This document shows positions 46,634 to 56,784 of a stretch of DNA of 64,000 nucleotides, in pieces (position 1 is the stretch's first letter; the number at the start of each line of letters is the position of its first letter). Under the pieces are notes generated by a model. It did no database searches and had not been told where the DNA came from. It saw nothing but the letters and a program-made list of their open reading frames with translations. The DNA is from Polyangium sp. y55x31. Lineage in GTDB: Bacteria > Myxococcota_A > Polyangia > Polyangiales > Polyangiaceae. The stretch lies in the NCBI RefSeq assembly GCF_029946505.1, contig NZ_JARZHG010000011.1, positions 1 to 64,000 on the forward strand, written 5' to 3'. The translations under genes and the position numbers were made by a program.

Positions 46634-48193
46634 ATGGAGAGACTCGCTAGCTACGTATCAGGTGCCTGGGTTCACGGCTCTGGCAAGGCGTCCGTGCTCG
46701 TCAATCCGACGACCGAGGAGCCCATCGCGGAGGCCAGCACGGAGGGCATCGACTTCGCCGGCGCCCTCGCCCACGCCCGCGACGTCGGCGGCCCTGCGCT
46801 CCGCGCCCTCTCGTTCGCGCAGCGCGGCGAGCTGCTCCTCGCTTTGTCGCGCGCCATCCACGCGAATCGCGACGCCCTGATCGAAGTCGCCATCCAGAAC
46901 GGCGGCAACACCCGCAGCGACGCGAAGTTCGACATCGACGGCGCCTCCGGCACGCTCGCGTATTACGCCGAGCTCGGCAAGCAGCTCGGCGACGCGCGTT
47001 TCCTCGTCGACGGCGAGGGCGAGAAGCTCGGCCGGAGCCCGCGCTTCTTCGGCTACCACGTCCTCGTCCCTCGCGCGGGCGTCGCGGTCCACATCAACGC
47101 CTTCAACTTCCCCGCCTGGGGCCTCGCCGAGAAGGCCGCGTGTGCTCTGCTCGCCGGCATGCCCGTCGTCTCCAAGCCTGCGACGAGCACGGCCTTGCTC
47201 GCGTATCGGATCGCTCGCCTGTTCGTCGAGGCGAACATCCTCCCCGCGGGCGCCTTCTCCTTCATCGCGGGCGCGCCCGGCGACATGCTCGATCACCTCG
47301 GCGGCCAGGACGTCCTCGCCTTCACCGGCTCTGCCGACACCGGCGCGCGCCTCCGCGCCATGCCGGCCGTCGTGCACGGCTCGGTGCGCCTCAACATCGA
47401 GGCCGACAGCCTCAACACGGCCGTCCTCGGGCCCGACGTCACCTCGGGCTCCGACACGTACCGCATGTTCCTGCGCGAGGTCACCCGCGACATCACGCAG
47501 AAGGCCGGGCAGAAGTGCACCGCCATCCGCCGCATCCTCGTCCCTCGGGCGATCGAGGGTGAGATCAAGGACGAGCTCGTGAGCCTGCTCCGCGACATCA
47601 AGGTCGGCGACCCTGCGCTCGAGGGCGTCACCGTCGGCCCGCTCGCGACGGCCGCGCAGCTCCGCGACATTCGCGCCGGCATCCAGAAGCTCTCCGCGGA
47701 GGCCTCGATCGTCCTCGGCGACGGTGCGTTCGAGCGCGTCGGCGCGCAGGACGGCAAGGGCTACTTCGTGCCGCCCACGCTCCTGCACTGCAAGGATCCC
47801 GATGCCGCGCGTGACGTCCACCAGCACGAGGTCTTCGGCCCCTGCGCCACGATCGTCCCGTACGACGGATCCTCTGCCCGCGCGACGGACCTCGTCCGCC
47901 GCGGCGGCGGCATGCTCGTCGGCTCGGTCTACAGCGACGATCGCGCCTTCGTCACCGACATGATCTTCGGTTTGTCGCCGTACCATGGCCGCCTCTACTT
48001 CGGCAGCGAGAAGATCGCCGATCAGACGCCCGGCCCGGGCACGGTCCTCCCGCAGAGCGTACACGGCGGCCCTGGGCGCGCGGGCGGTGGCGAGGAGCTC
48101 GGCGGACGCCGCGGCCTCGCGTTCTACTCGCATCGCGCGGCGATCCAGGGCGCGCGGCCCATCCTCGAAGCCGCGCTCGATCTGAAGAGCTGA
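46634..48193 (+). CDS. Aldehyde dehydrogenase of the BoxD/PaaZ-N type
   Basis: A 519-residue NAD(P)-dependent dehydrogenase. The start MERLASYVSGAWVHGSG and INAFNFPAWGLAEKAACALL are characteristic of 3,4-dehydroadipyl-CoA semialdehyde dehydrogenase (BoxD) and of the dehydrogenase half of PaaZ. Catalytic Cys is in GQKCTAIRR, the general-base Glu in NIEADSLN; VFGPCATIVPY is also intact. PaaZ carries a C-terminal MaoC hydratase, absent here. BoxD acts in aerobic benzoyl-CoA degradation, but no box or paa genes are adjacent, so the physiological substrate is uncertain. ATG 46634. It is convergent with the CAP-domain gene, 9 bp away. Confidence 0.8.
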   Translation: MERLASYVSGAWVHGSGKASVLVNPTTEEPIAEASTEGIDFAGALAHARDVGGPALRALSFAQRGELLLALSRAIHANRDALIEVAIQNGGNTRSDAKFDIDGASGTLAYYAELGKQLGDARFLVDGEGEKLGRSPRFFGYHVLVPRAGVAVHINAFNFPAWGLAEKAACALLAGMPVVSKPATSTALLAYRIARLFVEANILPAGAFSFIAGAPGDMLDHLGGQDVLAFTGSADTGARLRAMPAVVHGSVRLNIEADSLNTAVLGPDVTSGSDTYRMFLREVTRDITQKAGQKCTAIRRILVPRAIEGEIKDELVSLLRDIKVGDPALEGVTVGPLATAAQLRDIRAGIQKLSAEASIVLGDGAFERVGAQDGKGYFVPPTLLHCKDPDAARDVHQHEVFGPCATIVPYDGSSARATDLVRRGGGMLVGSVYSDDRAFVTDMIFGLSPYHGRLYFGSEKIADQTPGPGTVLPQSVHGGPGRAGGGEELGGRRGLAFYSHRAAIQGARPILEAALDLKS

Positions 48194-48202
48194 GCCCGCG
48201 TG

Positions 48203-48784
48203 CTACGGCGCTGCGTCGCCGCAGCTCGGATCGTCCGCGGCTGCGAGATCGAGCGTCCAGATTGCCGTTTCCCCGCCCATCGACCGACCCACGCCGAGCG
48301 TCACGAACCCCGGGTCCACGAGCACCGGTTGCGTCCCTGTATCCGCGGCCCACTGCTCCAGCGTCGGCGCGGCGCTCGCGTTTCCCTTCGCCAGGAGCTC
48401 GGCCATCCCCAGGGTCCCATCGCACGCGGCAGAAAACCCGGCCTCGCAAGCGCGCGTCACCGTCGTGGATCCGTCCGGCCCGACGTCTTTGAGGTAACCC
48501 TTGTCCCGCATGTCGTCGCTGTGCGCCGACGCCGACTGGTTCAGCGTCGCGCAGACTTTCAGCACGGGCACGCCTGCCATCGTACGCCTGTCGTTCAGCC
48601 GACCGACGAGATCACTCTCCACGGCGTCCAGCGGGTTTGCTTGGCTCACGCTGTCGGCGTACTCGACCGTCGAGCAGCCGACGGTCCACGGGGCGAGCGC
48701 GAGCGCGGGCAGGATGACGGCGAGGATGGCCCGAGCGGACCCGCGCGACGAAGCCAAGCGGCACATTTTCACCATATGAAGCAT
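48203..48784 (-). CDS. CAP-domain (SCP/PR-1) lipoprotein
   Basis: A 193-residue secreted protein: signal with lipobox-like ALAPWTVGC, then a short CAP domain (DLVGRLNDRRTMAGVPVLKV, NQSASAHSDDMRDKGYLKD, LEQWAADTGTQPVLVDPGFV). The last segment includes the GVGRS part of the CAP fold (here FVTLGVGRSMGGETAIWTLD), and NQSASAHSDDM supplies the usual His of the first motif. These domains are often sterol- or peptide-binding or proteolytic. ATG 48784 or ATG 48775 may start it; the first leaves only 35 bp to the divergent kinase gene. It is shorter than typical CAP proteins (150-160-residue domain). Confidence 0.75.
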   Translation of the reverse strand: MLHMVKMCRLASSRGSARAILAVILPALALAPWTVGCSTVEYADSVSQANPLDAVESDLVGRLNDRRTMAGVPVLKVCATLNQSASAHSDDMRDKGYLKDVGPDGSTTVTRACEAGFSAACDGTLGMAELLAKGNASAAPTLEQWAADTGTQPVLVDPGFVTLGVGRSMGGETAIWTLDLAAADDPSCGDAAP

Positions 48785-48819
48785 CTTATCGCGTTAGGCT
48801 GCCGGATGTTCCCGTTCGT

Positions 48820-50307
<1,488 letters not shown>

Positions 50308-50335
50308 AGAGCTCTACAGAGAGGTGACGGATCGC

Positions 50336-50926
50336 ATGGCGAATCGGCTCGACGACGAAGCGCTCGACCAACTCTTCCGCAACGGGCGCACCCACAACGT
50401 GTGGCTCGAGCGTCCGGTCGAGGACGACGTGCTGCGCGAGATCTACGACCTCGCGAAGATGCCTCCCACGAGCGCGAACTGCTCGCCGATGCGGGTCGTC
50501 TTCGTGAAGAGCCCCGAGGCAAAGGCGCGCCTGCTCGCCGTGGTCTCCGCGGGCAACCAGGAGAAGACGCGCTCTGCGCCAGTCACGGCGATCATCGCCA
50601 ACGATCGCCGCTTCTACGACGAGCTGCCCAAGCTCTTCCCGCACACCGACGCGCGCGCCTGGTTCGTCGGCAACGAGGCCCTCGCCGAGAAGACCATGTT
50701 CCGCAACGGCACACTGCAGGGCGCCTACCTCATGCTGGCCGCGCGTGCGCTCGGCCTCGACTGCGGCCCGATGTCCGGCTTCGACAACGACAAACTCGAC
50801 CGCGAGTTCTTCCCCGACGGCCGCTTCGTCTCGAACTTCCTCGTGAACCTCGGCTACGGCGACGCCACGAAACTCTTCCCGCGCAGCCCTCGCTTCACGT
50901 TCGACGAGGCCTGCACGATTCTTTGA
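50336..50926 (+). CDS. rutE: RutE/HadB-type nitroreductase-family reductase
   Basis: A 196-residue FMN nitroreductase-fold enzyme, equal in length to E. coli RutE. MANRLDDEALDQLFRNGRTHNVW matches RutE's start around R-T-H-N-x-W; LAKMPPTSANCSPMRVVFVK carries the FMN-binding Ser/Asn, and NFLVNLGYGDATKLFPRSPR the second FMN segment. RutE converts malonic semialdehyde to 3-hydroxypropionate at the end of uracil breakdown. Other rut genes are not present here, so it may act on other semialdehydes. ATG 50336 is preferred over GTG 50324, since it gives the family N-terminus. The hairpin repeat, copy 3, starts 5 bp after the stop. Confidence 0.82.
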   Translation: MANRLDDEALDQLFRNGRTHNVWLERPVEDDVLREIYDLAKMPPTSANCSPMRVVFVKSPEAKARLLAVVSAGNQEKTRSAPVTAIIANDRRFYDELPKLFPHTDARAWFVGNEALAEKTMFRNGTLQGAYLMLAARALGLDCGPMSGFDNDKLDREFFPDGRFVSNFLVNLGYGDATKLFPRSPRFTFDEACTIL

Positions 50927-50931
50927 GCGTC

Positions 50932-51236
50932 GCGCCGGGGTTTCACCCCGGACCCCGACCAGGGGTTGTCCACCCCTGGACCCGGACCAGCGCAAGCGCT
51001 GGACCCGGGGTCGATGAACTGCGCATCGCGCAGTTCATCGAACAGGCCGGTTCAAGACCAGCGAACGACGCTGCCAACCGAGACGGCTACGACTGGCAAC
51101 GCCGCTCGTGGTCTTGCCACGGGCCCGTCGGAGAAACTGCGCATCGCGCAGTTTCTCCGCCCTCGGTCCAGGCCGTGCCTGGTCCGGGGTGGAGGGGGCG
51201 GACAGCCCCCTCCTGGGGTGCGGGGCAACGCCCCGC
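50932..51236. repeat. Multi-hairpin intergenic element, copy 3
   Basis: The cleanest copy. Perfect stems in order: CCGGGG/CCCCGG (50935-50951); CCAGGGGT-TGTCC-ACCCCTGG (50959-50979); CCAGCG-CAAG-CGCTGG (50987-51002); a 14-bp stem around ATC (51011-51041); an 88-bp centre in which CAAGACCA pairs with TGGTCTTG; a 14-bp stem around ATC (51129-51159); CCAGGC-CGT-GCCTGG (51165-51185); GGAGGGGGC-GGACA-GCCCCCTCC (51191-51213); GCGGGGC-AAC-GCCCCGC (51220-51236). It follows a rightward gene and precedes another rightward gene by 89 bp, so it is not limited to convergent gaps. Confidence 0.92.
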
Positions 51237-51325
51237 TCCGCTCCGCTCTGCTCTGCTCCGCGCATCCCATTCCTCCTCTGACGCGCTCTTTACGCGCTGC
51301 GTTCTTCCTGGATAGACTGGAGGAA

Positions 51326-52819
51326 GTGGCTGAAGAACCGCTTCCGTCGAGCCTCTTCTCCGGGTATCCGAGCGCGCCCGGCACATATGACGAGCTCCTC
51401 GACCTGGGCGGGCACCTGCGCCTCCCCTTTCGACGTGCGCTCGCACCCCTCGCCTCTGCCTCGCCTGATGCGATCACGCGCTGGCAGGCCCTCGCCGAGC
51501 GTGCCCTCCTCAACCAGGGCGTGACCTTCTCCGTCTATGCGGACTCGCGCGGCACGGAGAAGATTTTTCCTTTTTGTTTGGTCCCGCGCCTCGTCTCTGC
51601 CGAGGACTTTTCCCACGTCGAGCGTGGACTCGAGCAGCGTGTGCGTGCGCTCGGCATGTTCCTCGACGACGTTTACGGCGAGCAGCGCATCCTCGCGGAA
51701 GACCCGCTCCTCCGCGAGCTCGTCCTTGGCGCCAAGCATCACCTGCCCATGCTGCGGGGCCTGCGTCCCCTGGGCGGCGTGCGCATCCATGTCGCGGGCA
51801 TCGACCTCGTGCGTGGCCCGGACGGCGTCTTCCGCGTCCTCGAAGACAACCTTCGCACGCCTTCCGGCGTCTCGTATGTCCTCGAAAATCGCATCGTCTC
51901 GAAGCGCGTCTTGCCGAAGGTCTTCGAAGAGGCCCGCGTGCATCCGGTCGAGCATTACCCTGCGCGCCTCTCCGAGGTGTTGCGCTCGGTCTCGCCTGCT
52001 CCGCACGACGACACGTATGCCGTCGTGCTCACGCCTGGCCACTACAACTCCGCGTACTTCGAGCACAGCTTCCTCGCCCGCACGATGGGCCTCGAGCTCG
52101 TCGAGCCTGCGGACCTCTACGTCGACGACGACCGCGTCTTCCTTCGCACCACGCGTGGACCTCGCCGTGTCCACGTCATCTACCGCCGCATCGACGACGC
52201 CTTCCTCGATCCCGAGGCCTTCCGCCCCGACAGCCTCCTCGGCGTCCGCGGCCTCGTCCGCGCTTATGCGAAGGGCAACGTCGCGCTCGCGAACGCCCTC
52301 GGCAATGGCGTCGCCGACGACAAGGCCGTCTACGCGTTCGTGCCCCAGATGATCCGCTTCTACCTCGCCGAGGAGCCGATCCTCGCTCAGGTACACACCT
52401 TCGTTTGCGCCCGCGACGAGGATCTCCGGTACGTCAAAGACCACCTCGATCGGTTGGTGGTCAAATCGGTCGACGAGGCTGGCGGCTACGGCATGCTCAT
52501 GGGCCCCACCGCCTCGGCTGCCGAGCGTGACTCCTTCCGCCGCCGCATCGAGGCTGAGCCGCGCCGCTTCGTCGCGCAGGAGCGCCTCGAACTGAGCACG
52601 TGTCCCACCTGGGACGGCGCTGCGGGCGCGCTCGTCCCTCGCCGCGTCGACCTTCGCCCCTACGTCCTCACCTCGCCCGCGGGCCCGTGGGTCTTACCGG
52701 GTGGCCTCTCGCGGGTCGCGCTCGTGCCGGGCTCGTACGTCGTCAATTCCAGTCAAGGCGGCGGCTCCAAGGATACGTGGGTGCTCAAAGCAAATACTTC
52801 GGGGAGAAACGATCCATGA
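51326..52819 (+). CDS. Circularly permuted ATP-grasp protein (DUF404/DUF407)
   Basis: A 497-residue protein of the circularly permuted type 2 ATP-grasp family. Signature blocks: LLNQGVTFSVYADSRGTEKI, PFCLVPRLVSAEDFSHVERG, LEQRVRALGMFLDDVYGEQR, GIDLVRGPDGVFRVLEDNLR, GVSYVLENR, and RLVVKSVDEAGGYGMLMGP, LSTCPTW. ATP-grasp enzymes form acyl-phosphate then amide or ester bonds; this family is proposed to make small peptides or modify peptides with an alpha-E partner. The stop overlaps the alpha-E start by 4 bp (ATGA). The start GTG 51326 lies only 2 nt past GGAGG, too close to be sure. Confidence 0.88.
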   Translation: MAEEPLPSSLFSGYPSAPGTYDELLDLGGHLRLPFRRALAPLASASPDAITRWQALAERALLNQGVTFSVYADSRGTEKIFPFCLVPRLVSAEDFSHVERGLEQRVRALGMFLDDVYGEQRILAEDPLLRELVLGAKHHLPMLRGLRPLGGVRIHVAGIDLVRGPDGVFRVLEDNLRTPSGVSYVLENRIVSKRVLPKVFEEARVHPVEHYPARLSEVLRSVSPAPHDDTYAVVLTPGHYNSAYFEHSFLARTMGLELVEPADLYVDDDRVFLRTTRGPRRVHVIYRRIDDAFLDPEAFRPDSLLGVRGLVRAYAKGNVALANALGNGVADDKAVYAFVPQMIRFYLAEEPILAQVHTFVCARDEDLRYVKDHLDRLVVKSVDEAGGYGMLMGPTASAAERDSFRRRIEAEPRRFVAQERLELSTCPTWDGAAGALVPRRVDLRPYVLTSPAGPWVLPGGLSRVALVPGSYVVNSSQGGGSKDTWVLKANTSGRNDP

Positions 52820-53832
52820 TCGCCCGCGTCGCCGACCACTGCTTTTGGCTCGGTCGTTACCTCGAACGTGTCGACTGCACCGCGCGTGTCCTCCACGTCA
52901 CGCTCCACCTCTCGCTCGACGCCGAGCTCGGCCCTCGCCAGTGCTGGCTACCTGTCGTCATCGTCTCCGGCGAGCGCGAAGCCTTCTTCGCCAAGCACGG
53001 CGAGGCCGCGGCGGGCGACGCCGAGATCGTCCAGAGCTACATGACCTGGGACGAGACGAACGACGTCTCGCTCGTCCGCTCGATCGCAGCGGCCCGCGAC
53101 AACGCCCGCTCGATCCGCGAGGTCGTGAGCCTCGAAGTCTGGGAGACGCTGAACGAGCTCTACCTCTGGTCGCAGAGCCCCGCCGCGCGCGACGAGTACA
53201 CGACGAACCGCTACGCCTTCTACCGCACCATCCGCCGCGCCATCGAGCTCTGCCGGGGCCTCCTCCAGAGCACGATGCTCCACGACGACCCGCTCGACTT
53301 CCTCTTGCTCGGCCTCCTCCTCGAACGCGCCGGCCACTCGGCCCGCATCGTCGACGTGCACCACCACGCGCTCAGCAAAGGCGAAACGCGCCTTGAAGTC
53401 GTCGAGACGGGCGTCTGGCTCTCCATCCTGCGCTCGTGCTCCGGCAAGGAGCCTTTCATGAAGCGGCACCAGGGCCGCGTGACGGGCCCCGCGGTCGCTG
53501 CGTTCCTGATCCTCGAACCTCTCTTCCCGCGATCCGTCCAGCACGCCGTCGCCGAAGCGCACATGCGGCTCCTCTCGATCCGCCCGGCCGGCGCGAACGA
53601 CCTGCCTGGCGAGCGCTCCCTCGCCCGCCTCCGCGCGCTCGACGCGTGGCTCGCATCGCAGACCGCCGAGACGATTTTGCCGATCCACGACCTCGCGACG
53701 TACGTGGTCTCGGAGACGGCCGGCATCTGCGAGGAGATTGGTCGCGAGCTGCTCGGGTATGGGGCGCAGGTCGCCGAAGGCGACCCGGAGCCCCAAGCGT
53801 TGAACGGCTACGGGGGCGGTTCCGCGGCTTGA
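52816..53832 (+). CDS. Alpha-E domain protein (DUF403)
   Basis: A 338-residue helical protein with the alpha-E start MIARVADHCFWLGRYLERVD and internal motifs TWDETNDVSLVRSIAAARDN, ARSIREVVSLEVWETLNEL, SQHAVAEAHMRLL-like (here RSVQHAVAEAHMRLLSIRP) and LPIHDLATYVVSETAGICEE. Alpha-E proteins are nearly always encoded beside DUF404/407 ATP-grasps and transglutaminases in proposed peptide-ligation systems; biochemical function is not established. ATG 52816 overlaps the ATP-grasp stop. In other genomes the transglutaminase gene comes next; here a P-loop ATPase gene begins 51 bp downstream. Confidence 0.9.
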   Translation: MIARVADHCFWLGRYLERVDCTARVLHVTLHLSLDAELGPRQCWLPVVIVSGEREAFFAKHGEAAAGDAEIVQSYMTWDETNDVSLVRSIAAARDNARSIREVVSLEVWETLNELYLWSQSPAARDEYTTNRYAFYRTIRRAIELCRGLLQSTMLHDDPLDFLLLGLLLERAGHSARIVDVHHHALSKGETRLEVVETGVWLSILRSCSGKEPFMKRHQGRVTGPAVAAFLILEPLFPRSVQHAVAEAHMRLLSIRPAGANDLPGERSLARLRALDAWLASQTAETILPIHDLATYVVSETAGICEEIGRELLGYGAQVAEGDPEPQALNGYGGGSAA

Positions 53833-53883
53833 CGCGTGGGCGGGTGACCGCGTGGGCCGTGCTACCCTGCGCGGCCGAGAGCC

Positions 53884-55200
53884 ATGTCGACCCTCGTTTC
53901 CGCAACGCCACGAGCGCTCGCGCCTGCACGTACGCTGAGCGACGTCGTTCACAACTGCGACCAAGACGATCCCCTCCCGAGTGGTGATCCTCGGTGGCAG
54001 GATCTCTCGGCGGGGCGTGGCGACGCGGCGGCGGAGACGCTCGTGCAGGATCTGCTGGCGCGGCGGGGGGAGCAGCTCATCCACGCGGCGTTCGTGAGCC
54101 ACCGCGGCGCGGGCAAGAGCACGGAGCTCAGGCGCATCGCGGGCCTCGTCGGGGAGGCGTACCACCCGCTCTACATCGAAGCGACCGTCGAGATGGATCC
54201 CATCCGGATCGAGTCCGAGGATCTGCTCCTCAACATCGCGCTCGCGGTCGAAAGGGAGATGCGTCGGATCGGCAGGAGCCTGCCTGCGGATCTGCTCCGG
54301 CGTGTCGAGCAGTGGTTCGCCGATGCGATTCGCTCGACGAAGTGGGCGCAAGGCTACGACGCGAACGTCGCGGCGGGGATCGAGGGCAAGTTCGAGGTCC
54401 CGTTCCTCGGCAGCATGTTCGCGCAGGCCAAGGCGCTCATGAAGCACGAGAGCGAGTACCGCACCGAGGTGAAGCAGGTCCTGAAGAAGTTCCCCGGCAC
54501 GTTGATCCAGAACGTGAACGACTTCCTCGAAGCCGCGGAGCAAGGGCTCGACGGTCGCGCCCTCCTCCTGATGATCGACAACCTCGACCGTTATGACCCT
54601 TCGGTCATCGACGAGCTTCTCGTGATCGGCGCGGACCGGATCCGGAGCCTCCGCTGCAACCTGATCCTCACGCCGCCGATCAGCCTCTTGCTTCAACCTC
54701 GGTCGGCCCAGCTCGACGCGAGTTACGCCTGTTACGACATGTTCACGGTCAAGCTACGGACGCGCGACCAGCGTTACGACGAGTTCGACGGCCCCGGACG
54801 CGACCTCCTCGAACAGGTCCTCGCCAAGCGGATCGATCTCGACGTGGTGATGCCCGACAAGGAGGTGCGCGATCGGCTGATCGCGGCGAGCGGCGGCGGG
54901 ATTCGCGAGCTTTTGGATCTCGTCTCGTGGACGGCGAGGTTTGCTCGGTTGGGTGGGACGACCATCACGGAGCGCGACGTGGAGAAGGCGATCGCGCGGC
55001 GCAAGCAGCGGCTCCGGGACCAGATCAACGTGAACGGCTGGTGGGATGCGCTCGGGCACATCGCGGAGACCAAGGAGGTCGGCGACGACGACAAGTCGCT
55101 CGCGGTCCTCTTCCACCGCCTGGCGTTCAAGTACAACGGCGAAGGCTGGTACGACGTGCACCCGCTCGTGGACGAGCTGATGCGGGAGCGGCGCCGGTGA
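53884..55200 (+). CDS. P-loop ATPase of STAND/Orc-like AAA type
   Basis: A 438-residue protein. Walker A is SHRGAGKSTELRRI (about residues 72-85); Walker B is ALLLMIDNLDRYD (around 230), with D-N-L-D as in STAND and Orc/Cdc6-like ATPases; a sensor-like ASGGGIRELLDLVSW follows, and the C-terminal part AVLFHRLAFKYNGEGWYDVH looks like a winged helix. Between Walker A and B is a charged helical insert with two hydrophobic patches. STAND-type ATPases act as switch modules in signalling, defence and conflict. The stop overlaps the GTG of the TPR gene (GTGA), so the two products are made together. Specific family not named with confidence. Confidence 0.75.
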   Translation: MSTLVSATPRALAPARTLSDVVHNCDQDDPLPSGDPRWQDLSAGRGDAAAETLVQDLLARRGEQLIHAAFVSHRGAGKSTELRRIAGLVGEAYHPLYIEATVEMDPIRIESEDLLLNIALAVEREMRRIGRSLPADLLRRVEQWFADAIRSTKWAQGYDANVAAGIEGKFEVPFLGSMFAQAKALMKHESEYRTEVKQVLKKFPGTLIQNVNDFLEAAEQGLDGRALLLMIDNLDRYDPSVIDELLVIGADRIRSLRCNLILTPPISLLLQPRSAQLDASYACYDMFTVKLRTRDQRYDEFDGPGRDLLEQVLAKRIDLDVVMPDKEVRDRLIAASGGGIRELLDLVSWTARFARLGGTTITERDVEKAIARRKQRLRDQINVNGWWDALGHIAETKEVGDDDKSLAVLFHRLAFKYNGEGWYDVHPLVDELMRERRR

Positions 55201-56750
55201 GCTTCGAGCCCGAGGCCCTGCTCGGCGAGGACGACGGCCTCGTGCTGCGCCGGTTCTTCGAGTGGGGCGTGGGGCACGGGTTCGATCTGGCGATCGTGCA
55301 GATCACGACGCCGTGGAAGCGGGACGCGTTGATCGCGTGGGCCAAGGCGAACGTGCAGGGCGTCGCGGTGATCGATCTGCGCGAGGTCGGCCCTGACAAG
55401 CGGAGGTTGTGGGACGTGCTCCGGGAGGCGACGGCGCTGGAGTCGGGCGCGACGTCGCTGATCCTGCACGGGCTGGAGGAGGCCGAGGCGGAGGAGCGGA
55501 TCGTCGCGCAGCTCAACGTGGAGCGTGACGAGCTCGCGCGCGGATTTCCGCTGCCGTGGCTGCTGATCGTGCACCCGACCGCGGCGCAGGTGCTGGAGCG
55601 GAAGGCGCCGGACTTCGTGGATTTTGCGGGCGCGTGGATGTGGGAGGAGAAGCCCGAGCCGCTCAGGTTGGAGCTTGCGGCGATCGACGCGCGGTATGGG
55701 GTCACGGCGCCGATGCCGATGCGGGATCTGGGCGCCAGCAGGGAGCTGCTCGACAAGGCAGGCAAGGCGATCAGCGACGGCCATCTCAACGAGGCCGAGG
55801 ATCTGCTGGCCCAATTCGATCTGCGACACCCCAATGCGCGGAATGAGGATCCAGATCGATTGTCGACCGGCGGGCGTTTGCTCAGCGTGCTGGGATCACC
55901 GGACGAGGCGCGCAGCGCGTTCGAACGTGCACTCCGCTTCCTGGAGGAGCGCGGGGATGTGCTGGGGCGCGCATACGTGCTGCAGGATCTCGGCTCGCTC
56001 GACCTGAGCCAGGATCGTTACGACGAAGCGCGCCATCACCTCCTGTCGGCGGGCGCTCTCTTCGAAGAGGTGAACGATCTTCGCGGTCGCGCATACTCGT
56101 TGCACGAGCTTTCGGGGCTCGAAGCGCAAGTTGGTCGGTATGAGGACTCGCGTCGGCTCTGCGGAGAGGCGATTGCTTGTTTCGAACGGCTGAACGACCG
56201 CTGGGGTCGCGCCGCTGCCCTGCATCAACTCGCGATCGTCGAGTCGAGCCTCGGTCGGTACGAGGACGCGCGGCAACTCCTTCGGGAGGCCACGGAAATC
56301 TTCGAGCAAGTCGGCAACCGCGTGGGGCGCGCGGCCGCTCTGTATCAGCTTGCGCTCATCGAAGGTATCGAGGGCCGGCTCGATGAAGAGCAACGCCTTT
56401 GCCGAGAGGCGCTCAGAATCAGCGAGGAGGTAGGTGACCTTCGCGGGCGTGCGGTGGGGCTTCACAAGCTTGCATCGCTTGCGGCTGCCGAAGGGCGCTA
56501 CGACGAGGCGCGTCCGCTCATCGAGCAATCCATCGCTCTCAGGAAGAGGATGCGTGATCGCTCGGGAATCGCGATGTCGGAGCTGCTCGTCGGACTGTTG
56601 GAGTGCGCAGCAGGTCGGTTCACGGAAGGCCGCGAGCTTGTCCAGGCTGCGGTCGATACCCTCCAGGCCCTCGGCGCCGTGCAGGCCGAGGAGGCCCGCT
56701 CCGTCCTGCGCGAGATCGACGCCCTCCAGCACCCCCCCACCCCCTCCTAG
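55197..56750 (+). CDS. TPR protein with iSTAND-like N-terminal domain
   Basis: A 517-residue protein. Residues 1-170 form an alpha/beta domain (LAIVQITTPWKRDALIAWAK, QGVAVIDLREVGPDKRRLWD, SLILHGLEEAEAEERI, LPWLLIVHPTAAQVLERKAP) that has the strand order and W-x-L-I style of NTPase folds but no Walker A, as in the inactive STAND (iSTAND) domains. From about 190 to 500 there are seven or so TPR units of 40 residues, such as GRYEDARQLLREATEIFEQV, GRAAALYQLALIEGIEG and EEVGDLRGRAVGLHKLASL. GTG 55197 overlaps the ATPase stop. The pair looks like a sensor (TPR) and ATPase switch. No enzymatic effector domain is attached. Confidence 0.75.
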   Translation: MSFEPEALLGEDDGLVLRRFFEWGVGHGFDLAIVQITTPWKRDALIAWAKANVQGVAVIDLREVGPDKRRLWDVLREATALESGATSLILHGLEEAEAEERIVAQLNVERDELARGFPLPWLLIVHPTAAQVLERKAPDFVDFAGAWMWEEKPEPLRLELAAIDARYGVTAPMPMRDLGASRELLDKAGKAISDGHLNEAEDLLAQFDLRHPNARNEDPDRLSTGGRLLSVLGSPDEARSAFERALRFLEERGDVLGRAYVLQDLGSLDLSQDRYDEARHHLLSAGALFEEVNDLRGRAYSLHELSGLEAQVGRYEDSRRLCGEAIACFERLNDRWGRAAALHQLAIVESSLGRYEDARQLLREATEIFEQVGNRVGRAAALYQLALIEGIEGRLDEEQRLCREALRISEEVGDLRGRAVGLHKLASLAAAEGRYDEARPLIEQSIALRKRMRDRSGIAMSELLVGLLECAAGRFTEGRELVQAAVDTLQALGAVQAEEARSVLREIDALQHPPTPS

Positions 56751-56784
56751 CTGCCCTCCCCCACTTCCGCAGTACACTCCCCCG

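Noticed and set aside
53884-56750. The ATPase/TPR pair called a confirmed anti-phage system
   Set aside because: No nuclease, pore, NADase or protease effector is visible; the assignment would rest only on STAND/TPR similarity.
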